Assembly (NCBI GenBank): GCA_963970005.1
Contig: CAXAMN010002903.1
Coordinates: forward strand, 167,582 to 231,581
DNA length: 64,000 nucleotides
Source: Durusdinium trenchii
Taxonomy: Eukaryota; Sar; Dinophyceae; Suessiales; Symbiodiniaceae
Direction: 5' to 3'
Shown: piece after piece, positions 44,201 through 51,397 of the stretch
Layout of the letters: each line of letters opens with the position of its first letter
Position numbering within the stretch: the first letter of the stretch is position 1
Made by a program: the position numbers and the translations under genes
The notes under the pieces: generated by a model
The model's input: the letters and a program-made list of their open reading frames with translations, nothing else
What the model was told of the DNA's origin: nothing
The model's database searches: none

Positions 44201-46765
44201 TGAGGTAGCTCCTGTTTCACCACCTCCGCCACCTCCGCCCTTCGACACACCCTCCGCCGGCTGCGCCTCTGGGTTCGGACTTTGTTGATGTCCTTCAGAG
44301 CTCAACTCCATCTCCTGCAACTTGACCACCGAAGGCTGTGCGCTCCCCCCACCACCAGCACCATTTGAAGACTTGCCAACACCGCCAGGCTTTCCTCCCC
44401 CTGAGCCCTGTGAAGGCTCACCCGTGCCTTTGCTAGGTGAGGTGAATTGCGTCTTGCCTTGGGACTTCAACTTGCAGTCAGATTTTCTGTGGTCTTTTCC
44501 ACCGCAGATCCAACACCTGGAGGCCTTGTCGTCGACCCCCTCCCACGAGTGTGACCACTTGCAATTCTTTCCAGCCTTGCAGCCACTGTCGGACCTGAAG
44601 TACTTGCAGGGCGTAGTTGACATGGCCCCACCCTTGCCTCTGTTGTCATCTGCAACTCGTGTGGCTGTAGCTGACTTGTCCTGTGCCTCCATCTGCTTCA
44701 CCTTGATGGGCGATGAAGTGGTCGTAGGGGCTGTGCTCATCAACACCAACGTCTCGACCTCCGCCAAGAGGCATTGACTGAAGCGCCAAACCCCATCATG
44801 ATGCGGGACTTGATCCACACCAAGCTGCAGCCTGCTCTGGGCCAGACGAAAAGCTGCCTGGGCATCCAAGTTGGAGATCTTGATCACTGCCGCCTCCAGC
44901 GCCTTCAACAACAAAGTGCCATCTGGCAAAACGGCGCCGATCTCTCGAGCCCTTGCAAAGTGCCTCCGCCAGGACCTCAGCGAAGCAGCCCATTCTGTAA
45001 CCGTAGTGGCCTTGTCCAAACTTGTCAACTTGGCCAGCAAAATCGACTTCTCACCTGCACCGCCGGGTTGAAACCTCACCAGAAGCCGATACAGGAGTGC
45101 CGTGGATGTCAATTCACGATCCGTGATCAAGGCCTGCTGCTGGTCCACAGGGATGGCCTTGAGGAGAAGGTTCACACCTCTCTGTTCCGTCCGGTGGTAC
45201 CGAACATCATTCAACTCATCAGGAAGGCGAGGCATGATCTGGATCCGCTCGAGTGGAGATGCGGTCTTCCATCGATCATAGTAGCATTGCGCCTCCCTCA
45301 ACGTCAAGTTCCACCACCGCGCTGACACCGCGGTGATGTCACGAAGCACCGGCCCGCAAACCGCGAGCCAATCACCAAGCTCCAAGGGCGAAGCATCCGC
45401 CGCCAACGTTGCAAGCTCAGCCTTGCTTCCACCTCCCTCAGTCCATGGCAAAGGGGCCGGAGATGAAGGAGTCTCCCCTCGCCAGCGACCGTAGTTGCGC
45501 TCTCCGGCCGCCTCAAGGCTTGAACCATGGTCCATGGAGCCACGATCGGGATGACATTCGATGCCACGTCCACAATCACCACCTGGCCACCCTCCAGGAC
45601 CACAAGCAAACTCTCGGAGACCAGGACCTCGCAGGCCAACAGTGCCTCCATAACCAGCATGCGCAGCTCCATCATCAAACCTTGGCGGAGCCGGTGGTGC
45701 CTCTTGCGAGCTTGAAGGCCCCAACAACGAAGCTCCTTGGCGCATGCACCCCATCTTCTCTCTCAGCTCAGCCACTTCTTGCTCAAGTCGCGAAGCCCGC
45801 AACTCATGAGCATTGAGTGGCATCATCACCCTCCCTTCTCTCAAGCTGAGGGGCAACCATTGTTGATCACCATGACGGCGTCGATGAGCATCTAAAAGCT
45901 CGCAGCCCTGCAGGTCACTAATTTCAGCCGAGGTGCAAGACGTTGGGAACGGTGGCATAGGCACATCCATGCTAGTCGCCGCTCTTGGTGGGGAACCAGG
46001 AGGAATCTGCGTTCCATTTGGGGTGAACCGGACATCACCTTGCCCTTGATGTCCACGTCGTGACTGGCTTCGACCCCGTGGAGTGTGTGGTGGTTTCACT
46101 CCTACTCCAGTACTGGTTCCAGGAAGATCACCGCCACATACCTTAACATGTTGACCAGGTACATGACCTTCAGCATGACCAACATGGGTTCCCTTCTTTT
46201 CCAAACCCACCTGCTCCCACGAAGACGGCGTGGAGGACACACCATCCGAGGCTCGCAGACGGCGAAGTTCAGCAACCTCCGCCATCAACGCTGCATTTTG
46301 CTCCTTGAGGTAGGTGACCATCTCAGCTTCGAGGGCTCTTTGTAGGCCATCATGGTGTTCTTTCGAACCTTTCTCCCCGGGATCCTTTCGCACGTCAGAC
46401 CCGGAATGCTCTGGTGTAGGGGGCATAGGTCCCATGGTTCGAACCGGCTGCTGACCCCTCACTCTTTGAACCTCTTCCGGCATGATGCCATGGGTTCGCT
46501 TCCCACCGCCCCGAACACGATCTTCTTCCTGCCAGCTTGGGGGTGTGGTGAACAACTTGCCGCTGTCCCCACTCAGGGTCGCCACACCGCGCCCTTTCCC
46601 ACAGCCACCGGTGCGATGTCCTTGCACCTCCAGGTCGAAGTCCTCGTCGCCATCGTGCGGGACTGGAAGGTCCTCCGGCCTCCTATGTCGAAGGAGAGCC
46701 TCCCCCTTGGCCGTGTCCGACCACCAGGGGTTCAAAGGGGGGAGAGAGTGTGCTCTCTCAACCAT
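38234..46765 (-). CDS. Copia gag-pol polyprotein, 2843 aa, single ORF
   Basis: Start ATG at 46765, 26 nt inside the 5' repeat. Domains by residue: gag with coiled-coil stretches (about 141-170 and 322-341); CCCH finger C720-C729-C735-H739; CCHC knuckle C751-C754-H759-C764; aspartic protease DSGA at 897-900; methyltransferase-like domain 1092-1300; integrase with HHCC-like H1377/H1382/C1389/C1392 and catalytic D1416, D1571, E1607; reverse transcriptase 2010-2260 with D2082 and YVDD 2191-2194; RNase H 2365-2530 with D2376, E2416, D2457, D2513. After RNase H an extra 300 residues hold a hydrophobic helix (2582-2604), an acidic/Arg-rich segment and an Ala-rich helix (2732-2790). There is no frameshift between gag and pol, so Gag excess must be made another way. 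The + strand ORFs over this region are shadows. Confidence 0.96.
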   Translation of the reverse strand: MVERAHSLPPLNPWWSDTAKGEALLRHRRPEDLPVPHDGDEDFDLEVQGHRTGGCGKGRGVATLSGDSGKLFTTPPSWQEEDRVRGGGKRTHGIMPEEVQRVRGQQPVRTMGPMPPTPEHSGSDVRKDPGEKGSKEHHDGLQRALEAEMVTYLKEQNAALMAEVAELRRLRASDGVSSTPSSWEQVGLEKKGTHVGHAEGHVPGQHVKVCGGDLPGTSTGVGVKPPHTPRGRSQSRRGHQGQGDVRFTPNGTQIPPGSPPRAATSMDVPMPPFPTSCTSAEISDLQGCELLDAHRRRHGDQQWLPLSLREGRVMMPLNAHELRASRLEQEVAELREKMGCMRQGASLLGPSSSQEAPPAPPRFDDGAAHAGYGGTVGLRGPGLREFACGPGGWPGGDCGRGIECHPDRGSMDHGSSLEAAGERNYGRWRGETPSSPAPLPWTEGGGSKAELATLAADASPLELGDWLAVCGPVLRDITAVSARWWNLTLREAQCYYDRWKTASPLERIQIMPRLPDELNDVRYHRTEQRGVNLLLKAIPVDQQQALITDRELTSTALLYRLLVRFQPGGAGEKSILLAKLTSLDKATTVTEWAASLRSWRRHFARAREIGAVLPDGTLLLKALEAAVIKISNLDAQAAFRLAQSRLQLGVDQVPHHDGVWRFSQCLLAEVETLVLMSTAPTTTSSPIKVKQMEAQDKSATATRVADDNRGKGGAMSTTPCKYFRSDSGCKAGKNCKWSHSWEGVDDKASRCWICGGKDHRKSDCKLKSQGKTQFTSPSKGTGEPSQGSGGGKPGGVGKSSNGAGGGGSAQPSVVKLQEMELSSEGHQQSPNPEAQPAEGVSKGGGGGGGETGATSTTSETLLQEATKLLKSLRAPQLRVIKISQLEHDPSGQLVLLDSGATHALRPARDQVEWAQAMPTQVTLADGVTDKLKLKAGTKVLLSAPDDDAFGSSWIVPLGGIAELGYKFDWKGSQCSLRDNKGQQLEVVIQHGCPMVDRKCGQEMIDQLERRQANFLKKALLVKTLMENPHRGALAEMPDSLEMALTVQLKALFPSLPEEILMRIVPDMSQLQEGQSFDGHRVPWNRRTRRRLDRAKKIVLHLFSGPDSKYWEKTLNKDGIEVLCVDLKSEVSADLHDDQTYLYLLSLAASGRVKAIIGGPPCRTVSALRYQDDGGPGVLRTEQHPYGLPTLTASDLELVIGDSVLLYRMLALYVLCENVRLPQELQTALAVEQPEDPARYRPAEEVRDKQFMSIWRTKEWQNFEETYQVKRLHFDQGPMGHTKRKPTTLAVVLRDITILNGIRGPPSGTNPEEPAQDRGQMTMKERCDDSKTWAAWAPGLKVALVLALQDWLNRGTTPSLEAALRPLTPAVLDSWKQHYQNDHMPARRDCKHCVRSAARSKPHKRIVHPEAYTLSVDLSGKMVPGFDQSRQSCKYMMIAVYTFPVDRAGRPLAEMEGGFPLEGQADHDLPPSDDLEYPQPDLNGDDPGDALLREEPVEEASNEGEDAAVRACQASFDSWHQLVEDSKDVAVRNLTFVEVLNGRAVNNILQALARIYARLRSLGLPIYRLHSDRARELIYAPVRRWTLDRGIVTTLTTGGSFKTNGRVEGELGVVKKHIRTVVAATEVGLDKWPLAAIHIGDRRLRGQLRSLGFPSGPLLKFGAKAFALKKSWQERYQPWREVRDEVVILGPAVQSSLTTTSYYVQSVTSHRYFYTDDVVIPSADQPEANDAIVHLPEIGDAAPRPMWHGAIPRRRLREKTAIPQVSMIHMEGEAGGGVNSSWWHRWLCDHREFASWWQRWLCDHRDSFEIMMPNDVRLFSLEVSSDSWTIETPERTSSSSSGEDDIQGVQTSSGFPVVDLLGGGDAEGVPNNRCGGSSPVTLQRGTLGEHPHHKIKLLKALQANLAAYVSEEMEHLDVTIPEQGCYMEVLSEAIMYKVEVEEMLLQNDRDVDELATKELEEEFLVTRTVGSKEVWDDFENWVPSITAEYNQLVKTKEAVEQITKRELHQRAEAQGKTIELLPAKMVYTRKAGAGVRRARAVCCGNYSESRFSGDCYAGGADGCQVRALVRTSALKGWTLAATDIRVAFLNAPRREDGKMVAMEIPSVYKRLGLAREGEVWLVKLAMYGLTTSPRDWSQYRDRTLPMVSWVREREGRNVRGYFVKTADENLWRLEEADTETGENHWTGLMSVYVDDILISGEDSAVSAALTSLQATWTTSSVEKATPTSPVHFCGFEISADEHGDGFHLSQQKYEQEILTRWNVKEASTFPNFKVSETDMEPPDSVDKVQIREAQALAGSLLWLSTRSRPDLAYGVAALSRLVTRNPAKAIEIGQSLLAYVKGTPGDLHYPQKIKKKWGSRDQLKIQRHEGLLEVFADIAYGTGSNHRSVQGLVICFAGAPVAWQSATQPFVTHSTAEAELVSYCEALCTGRATEALLCAMWGEPLDNSNVFERVIYGDNAAAISLAYGNSATSWRTRHLRVRSNILKEALDEQGSYPGGCWKLAHLRGTELVADGMTKPLLGQSFAGFFGDLGLKPPEVKVASLKLGQNAPPAPDHQLAVRAIVAGSALVRAAEAGGSQDSDAVFGGLMLCGIVLVLIGAIWVAKAAVSSFGCCLRRLHGVTCEPPSSSDLPEADEGAHTTSLRPRRARSWGRTDQGTNGVEATETEEETEEGAQAIRRRRAARPSDDDDRDDREGTSMTGRRSMSQTSRRRSGSLHGTSSRSMRRRSSESNSVELQAASEAADDAVQAASQAAEGAERAAESAHQAAAAANLAAVNAEAATTMLQHALRAKAKASPVVRPIRRVEEEPTNPWNRFQRHNANQGWNLDKMRAEYYRAKSMNSLP
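38237..39148 (-). other. C-terminal membrane tail of the Copia polyprotein
   Basis: Residues about 2540-2843 lie beyond RNase H. They contain one hydrophobic helix (GGLMLCGIVLVLIGAIWVA, 39022-38954), cysteines just after it (CCLRRL), an acidic then Arg/Ser-rich segment, and an Ala-rich amphipathic helix with AA every few residues. This layout resembles a single-pass membrane protein. Env-like ORFs after pol are known in some Copia lineages such as sireviruses, but here it is fused in frame; homology is not claimed. Confidence 0.75.
39176..40738 (-). other. Reverse transcriptase and RNase H domains
   Basis: The RT (40738-39986) has TDIRVAFLNA, MYGLTTSPRDW and YVDDILISG. RNase H (39673-39176) has SVQGLVICFAGAPVAWQS, STAEAELVS, GDNAAAISLA, TRHLRVR and ADGMTKPL, the standard Copia series with all four acidic residues present. 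Confidence 0.95.
41355..41438 (-). repeat. 42-bp in-frame tandem duplication in the polyprotein
   Basis: Two 42-bp units (41355-41396 and 41397-41438) encode SWWHRWLCDHREFA and SWWQRWLCDHRDSF in the linker between integrase and RT. Frame is kept. The copies differ at several bases, so the duplication is not brand new. Confidence 0.9.
41606..42658 (-). other. Integrase region with acidic insertion
   Basis: The first catalytic Asp (SVDLSG, D1416) and second (LHSDRARE, D1571) are 155 residues apart, against about 60 in most Copia integrases. The difference is filled by an Asp/Glu-rich segment (residues about 1451-1510, 42415-42236). The D-x35-E spacing to E1607 is exactly conserved. Confidence 0.85.
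42866..43492 (-). other. Methyltransferase-like domain between protease and integrase
   Basis: Residues 1092-1300 contain LHLFSGPDS (like motif I FxGxG), a following acidic CVDLK (motif II), IIGGPPCRTVSALR with Cys1161 (motif IV PC, the C5-cytosine methyltransferase nucleophile), LCENV and EQPEDP (motif VI ENV/ENP-like), and GHTKRKPTTL (as in phage-type C5 methylases). Motif VIII and a clear target-recognition domain are not visible. Capture of cytosine methyltransferases by retrotransposons is known in dinoflagellates; whether this domain is active or related to those is inference. Confidence 0.65.
44474..44608 (-). other. Paired CCCH and CCHC zinc fingers in gag
   Basis: C-x8-C-x5-C-x3-H (residues 720-739) is the spacing of CCCH RNA-binding fingers; C-x2-C-x4-H-x4-C (751-764) is the retroviral zinc knuckle. 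They are 11 residues apart at the end of gag. Confidence 0.92.
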
Positions 46766-46777
46766 GGCGTTCGAAGG

Positions 46778-46793
46778 TTGGGCTCATAACCCT
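46778..46793 (-). promoter_or_regulatory. Primer-binding site for initiator tRNA-Met anticodon arm
   Basis: The + strand reads GGGCTCATAACCCT at 46780-46793, identical to the anticodon stem-loop of initiator tRNA-Met (CAT anticodon) as in yeast. In element orientation this is the complement, directly after the 5' repeat and overlapping it by two bases. Drosophila copia also primes with an internal fragment of this tRNA. Confidence 0.85.
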
Positions 46794-46876
46794 CGTGAAC
46801 TAAAGGCATGCGCGCCTTTTCTCGAACACAAAATGCCTGAAGTCGTGACATGTCCGATGTTCTCTCACCGAACAGA
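46792..46876 (-). repeat. 5' terminal repeat (LTR) of the Copia element, 85 bp
   Basis: Identical over all 85 bp to 38109-38193, at a constant offset of 8683. The flanking bases differ on both sides except for the ACAGT duplication. Confidence 0.93.
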
Positions 46877-46881
46877 ACAGT
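46877..46881. repeat. Target-site duplication (right), ACAGT
   Basis: Same five bases as 38104-38108; restores an unbroken flank TATTTACAGTAATTC when the element is removed. Confidence 0.93.
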
Positions 46882-48084
46882 AATTCTATTTAGCATAAAG
46901 TGGTCAGAATTTGGCCGAAACATGGAAAAGCTAACGGCCTTCGCTGAAGCGCCAAACCATGTCAAGGCAGTTGCTGGTTTGTTCATTTTCAAAGTGTGAC
47001 ACGAGCTCGAAAAAGCTTTGCGTTTCCCAAGTGTAACCTCGTCATTGATCATGCCCTCTTTGTTACCCAGATGTGCGGTAATTAGACGCTCAGAGTGAGT
47101 ACAAAGCAATATCACATTTTTCAAAAATCAAGATCAGCATCATGCAATGATTGATAGCACCATGCAATGCGCGCCCGGCGTGCTACTGCCTTATACTGCT
47201 TGACCTGCTCGTCAGCGGGCTTTAGCCGTGCATTTGATTGATTTGCTGGAGTGCACAGTCTCGTGGCCAGGACATGGCGCGACGCCAACTACCTCAGCCA
47301 CAGTATGCTTCCAGCTGGGCACTCTACAAAGAGTTCAGACAAAGAAAGTTAAAGGCAAATGGAGTTAGAGACCAACAGAGTGAATGCGCAAAGCAAGTTG
47401 AATTGCACGTGTTCCTCGTTTCCCTTGATCTTGACAATTTGCCGTTCTGACCAATCAAGGATGGGAGGGACACACATTCCCAGTCTCCAGTTCCATGGAT
47501 GACATCAAGCCCACAGGCACTTGGGCTTTGTGTAGAATCTATTTTCATCATCTCACATCCTTTTCTTTTTTCTTTGGTTCTAATAGTGATGGCCTCCAAC
47601 CTACTAGCGATGGGCTCCAACCTGATAGCGATGGCCTCCACTTTCATCACCTATATTCTTCATCTCACGACAGAAGGTGTTGAAAAATGCGAAAGCTATG
47701 TTGACGCTCCTTCAAGGACGGAGAAGGCCCCGATGGACTTCATACTGTTCTGGCGCCTTCCTTAGAGAAGGCAAAGCCACAGGATTTTCCGACCCAACAA
47801 GGCCAACAAAATGAGCTCTTGAACTCAGGAAACTGAACAGACGAGGACTGAGGCGGCTTGTATTTGTATTACTTTCTTCGTTTCTGGTTTCATCTCGTTT
47901 GATATTTATTGTATTTCTCGCAGTTTCTCAACCGTTTTTGTTTGCAAGGCCCGTCGTCGAAGACGCCCTGAACGTGTTTCAGAGACTTGGTTGAACGAAG
48001 ATTGATACATTGAAAGAAGCAAGAGCCAAGAAGAGTCAAGAAGAACATGGTTTTGAGACGAATACGGTTTGAAATTGCTTGGAG
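46882..48084. other. Intergenic stretch, possible exon and repeat
   Basis: A + frame at 47273-47380 (MARRQLPQPQYASSWALYKE) may be a short exon. A tandem 21-bp repeat GATGGCCTCCAACCTACTAGC occurs three times at 47588-47641. Nothing else is supported. Confidence 0.4.
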
Positions 48085-48240
48085 GATAGAGACCGCCGTG
48101 AGATCCGCGAGCGTGGAGACAGTTATGATGCCAATGACACCTGGGTGCTTCATGCTTATTGCCAACTTGTACCTGTTTCAGTCAGCAAACCCAAAATCAG
48201 CCCTCTCGTCTCTCCTCTCGCCAAAATTATTCTAAAGTAA
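48085..48240 (+). CDS. Candidate exon, unidentified
   Basis: After an AG at 48083-48084 the frame encodes DRDRREIRERGDSYDANDTW and HAYCQLVPVSVSKPKISPLV, then TAA at 48238. The composition is protein-like. No domain recognised; it may continue through a later exon at about 48270-48360 (PAKVQREPGKRAK). Confidence 0.45.
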   Translation, partial: DRDRREIRERGDSYDANDTWVLHAYCQLVPVSVSKPKISPLVSPLAKIILK

Positions 48241-48849
48241 GAGCCGAAACAGCACAAACAAGTCTGTTTGGAGACCAAGACAAGGAAAAACCTGCTAAAG
48301 TGCAGCGCGAGCCAGGAAAGCGCGCAAAATCGCAGAGGCCAGGATCAGGCCGCTGGCCCTGAGACTGCCTGACAGATGCAGACAAGCCAGATGGGCAATC
48401 TTTTTGAATTGAAAAGTCAAGCATTTGACGGTGATAAAGATAAACCGGCCAGAATCTTGATAGGTTGGATATTCACACAGGGTGTTATTCTCGTGCACCT
48501 GGGCTGCTACCCAAAAAAGGCATTCGCCTGCTGTTTGAGGATGCATCATCATGGCGTGCAGATGGAGCTGCGAGTTGGGCGAGGCAGCACTGTCTGAAGG
48601 TCCAATAGGAGGATTCCGAATTTCCGAGTACCTACAATAGCAGTTCTCGCTCTTGACTGGGATTCGGCTGTTAACATAGTGCATGTTTCTTTTCCGTTGT
48701 CCAAGATGGTCTAGCAATACACAATGTAAAAAGCATCAGGGCAGGCAATGCAAATGTGTTTGCAGGGACGAGGACGACGAGCAATCCAAAAGACGCCCAG
48801 GCATTTGCCATGCTGAAACTTTCGTAGTGAGCGTTCCTAGGAACAAGAA

Positions 48850-49060
48850 CACTATTAGGTGAAGCCATCGCAAGTAGGTTGGAGGCCATCGCTACTGGTA
48901 ACTATAAAGCTTTTAAGCATGTCTTTGAAGCTACTAGTAACAAAGGGCATCGCTACTAGGAGCAAAGACGCTACTAGGGGCTCCTGGCCTTACTACTAGG
49001 AGCAAGGATGCTACTAGGAGCAAAGGGCATCGCTACTAGGAGCAAGGACGCTACTATCCA
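48850..49060. repeat. CTACTAGGAGCAAGG array
   Basis: Tandem units of CGCTACTAGGAGCAAAG(G) and GCTACTAGGGGCTCCTGGCC. Orientation is the reverse of 18855-18960 and 53690-53800, and the same as 63866-64000. Confidence 0.9.
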
Positions 49061-49069
49061 CAGACATCA

Positions 49070-50420
49070 GGTCGCGCACCTGCACGAAGAGGTGAACAGC
49101 TAGCAGCCGTAGCTGAGGCAGTGCGTGGTGTTTTGTGATGTGGCTGCCATGTTTCAGGACTTGGAAGTTTCTTTGCCGTTCAACACACCCTCCCCTGGGT
49201 GTGCGTTTGTGGGAGCAGGGAAGATTTTGGTTCGGTCTGATAATGATTCCTTTGTGCCAGTCTTTAACAATTTCAAGTTATTGCACGAGCTGGACTGACA
49301 ACATGGCCCAATGACTGAGATTAGCAACCAGATGCAATCAGCAGTCCTGAACACATCCATAAAGAGGCGTTGCTCCTGTTGGCACGATTTGTCATGGGAG
49401 GTGCCTGCTGCCGAAAGCCCGCGGCAGCTTTGGTCTCAGCTCCTTTTGCTGTAAACGGCGAGCTGCTGCCCTGCCAGCAAGTGTTTGCAATTCAATCGCA
49501 CTTTTAGCAGTGACTACAACCTCCGCGAAAGGTGAATACACGGTGACGAAAGAGTTCGCAAACGTTTCATGCACGAAAGCTGGCAGCAGCTTCTTTTTGA
49601 TACCAGCCGACTGTATTTGGAATGGCGTGCATGTAAGTAAACCATCCCAGAGTTCATTTAGAACAGCCCTGTCCGCGAAGCTTGCGAAAGTGTTGTGAAA
49701 CAAGAATGCAACAGATGAAATCATATGTACAATATATAGTAGAACTATATATTTATGTATTATATATTATATATACTTTATATATACAATATAGCCATTG
49801 GAACATGCCTCGATTGGTTATGAACAATGCTCACTTCACACGCCTCACCGTCCATCCTTTCAGCAGCGTCGCAGTGGTTGTTTTCCGAGCTTCCGATCTT
49901 GACAAAATCGAGGCCGAAGCAGCCGCCTTCGCCTCTCGACGGACTTTCTTTGGCATTGGTTCTTCAAGTTTCTTAGGAACAAGGATGCTATTAGGAACAA
50001 AGGGCATCGCTACTAGTAGCTTCTGGCATTACTACTAGGAACCAGAGGACGCTGCTAGTAACAAGGACGCTACTATTTGTCACTTCGTGTCACTTCACTT
50101 CGTGTCACTTCTAACATGAATCGTTTCGTGAAGTTTGTTCAGTTTTGGCTTATCAGGTCTGATGCTGATCTTCGAGAGCAAATTGAGTCACTTGTGAAGG
50201 TTGGAATCTGAATGGTGCTATTACGTGCATGAAATTGCATGTTGCTCTGATCTTTGCTTGACATTATTGCAAACTGGCATCAGGAACCTGCTCGTCATGC
50301 TTGGTAAAGCCAATCGTCGATTCAATATGAAAGCCGAAAGCCGAACATCCACTCGTTGAGGTCTGCGAACAGCTTTTGCGTGAGCGAGCGGAAGAACGCC
50401 AGTTGGGACCCCGGAGCTTG
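49070..50420 (+). CDS. Unidentified multi-exon gene
   Basis: Likely exons: 49070-49133 (RAPARRGEQLAAVAEAVRGV); 49158-49299 (DLEVSLPFNTPSPGCAFVGA, then GKILVRSDNDSFVPVFNNF); about 49507-49630 (TTTSAKGEYTVTKEFANVSC, ending at a perfect GTAAGT donor); about 49862-49960 (SVAVVVFRASDLDKIEAEAA); 50159-50200 (SDADLREQIESLVK); 50371-50420 (CEQLLRERAEERQLGPR). Splice signals fit but the order and membership in one gene are inferred. No family recognised. Confidence 0.45.
49975..50110. repeat. CTACTAG array and CACTTCGTGT repeat
   Basis: Units TTAGGAACAAGGATGCTA, GCTACTAGTAGCTTC and CTACTAGGAACCAG, then two direct repeats of CACTTCGTGTCACTTC at about 50082-50108. Confidence 0.8.
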
Positions 50421-51005
50421 GTGTTTATGCAGCGTCCTTGCTCCTAGCAGTAGCTCCTAGTAGTGTCCTTGCTCCCAGTGCTAGATTTGCTCGCCTAAGT
50501 TTACGGTAGATTCGATGGGTCTCAAGAGTGACGCGGCCAGGGTGCACAATCCAAGAACCACTCCGGTGCAATCACCCACCCGCAAGACGCAGGAGAGGCT
50601 AGGTGGGTTTGTGCCAAACATAGAACTAGGATGAAATTGTTGCTTTGACAAACAGGAAGAGTGGCTTGATGTAGAAGTCTTTTAAACTGCGACAGACTTG
50701 TCCGATATTGAGGCTTGGGGCGGGATGCGAAAGATTGCCAACACAATCCTGGATTTCAATCGATCTGCAGCAAGACTATATATTCATATCAGGCAGCCAG
50801 CATCTGCCCGGCAATCGCCTTCTCCTCGGCGACTCCCTGCTTCCAGCAAACAGGAATTCATTGAGGCAATCCCGGCATAGCTGCTATGGGTGTGCATTTT
50901 TGGCGGATCCAGCTCTGGCATTTTGTTGTTTGCTTGCAATTGTTTCTGACATGATTTTGGCCTTTTGGCTTCTTAGAACTGAAAGCCAACGCTAACTCTA
51001 CAGAG

Positions 51006-51161
51006 TGGAACGTTGGGGATTTCGAGAGCTCTTCCCCTACCGCAGCTCCTTTGCGTGCTCAATTGACCTGGGATCATAGTGATGGAGAAGGGTTCGCGTC
51101 TCAGCCACGGGCTTTGTCCATCTTCGTCCCAAAGCGTATTTCATTTGCTCTCTCCCTTTAA
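51006..51161 (+). CDS. Candidate exon upstream of the ankyrin gene
   Basis: Frame encodes NVGDFESSSPTAAPLRAQLT and GEGFASQPRALSIFVPKRIS, then TAA at 51159. It could be a 5' exon of the ankyrin gene or the end of the previous gene. No domain recognised. Confidence 0.4.
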   Translation, partial: WNVGDFESSSPTAAPLRAQLTWDHSDGEGFASQPRALSIFVPKRISFALSL

Positions 51162-51397
51162 TGCACATGTGGCATGAGAGACCCCATGTTCCCTGTGTGC
51201 TTTTGTTTTGCAACTGGATGAACCTGAACACCAGACGACTCCCTGCGCTTCGTGCCAACAAGCACACATCAACCTACTGGTTGTATTTACGCGTGGTGAG
51301 TATTGACAGTATAGAAAGAATATAGAAAGCCTAAGATCATTGGCCACCCATTTGTATTGAAGCCCAAATAGATGACCTTACTATCGAGCCGTGCGAG

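Larger units (their letters stand above)
38109..46876 (-). mobile_element. Complete Ty1/Copia-type retrotransposon, 8768 bp
   Basis: The element is bounded by identical 85-bp direct repeats (38109-38193 and 46792-46876) and a 5-bp target duplication ACAGT. In its own orientation it has the 5' repeat, a primer-binding site, a 26-nt leader, one ORF of 2843 codons, a polypurine tract and the 3' repeat. Integrase precedes reverse transcriptase, which places it in Ty1/Copia (Pseudoviridae-type) elements. Terminal repeats are identical and the ORF has no stop, so insertion is probably recent and the copy may be functional. Repeats of 85 bp are very short for an autonomous LTR element. Confidence 0.95.

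Noticed and set aside
41853-46789. Many + strand ORFs of 60-226 aa opposite the Copia ORF
   Set aside because: Shadows of the 2843-codon - strand ORF, in which every retrotransposon domain is read.
46778-46793. A tRNA-Met-like sequence
   Set aside because: Only the anticodon arm is present, with no acceptor, D or T arms. It is a primer-binding site, not a tRNA gene.
48295-48717. 140-aa - strand ORF
   Set aside because: No domain, wrong strand relative to every supported gene, and composition typical of a chance frame.
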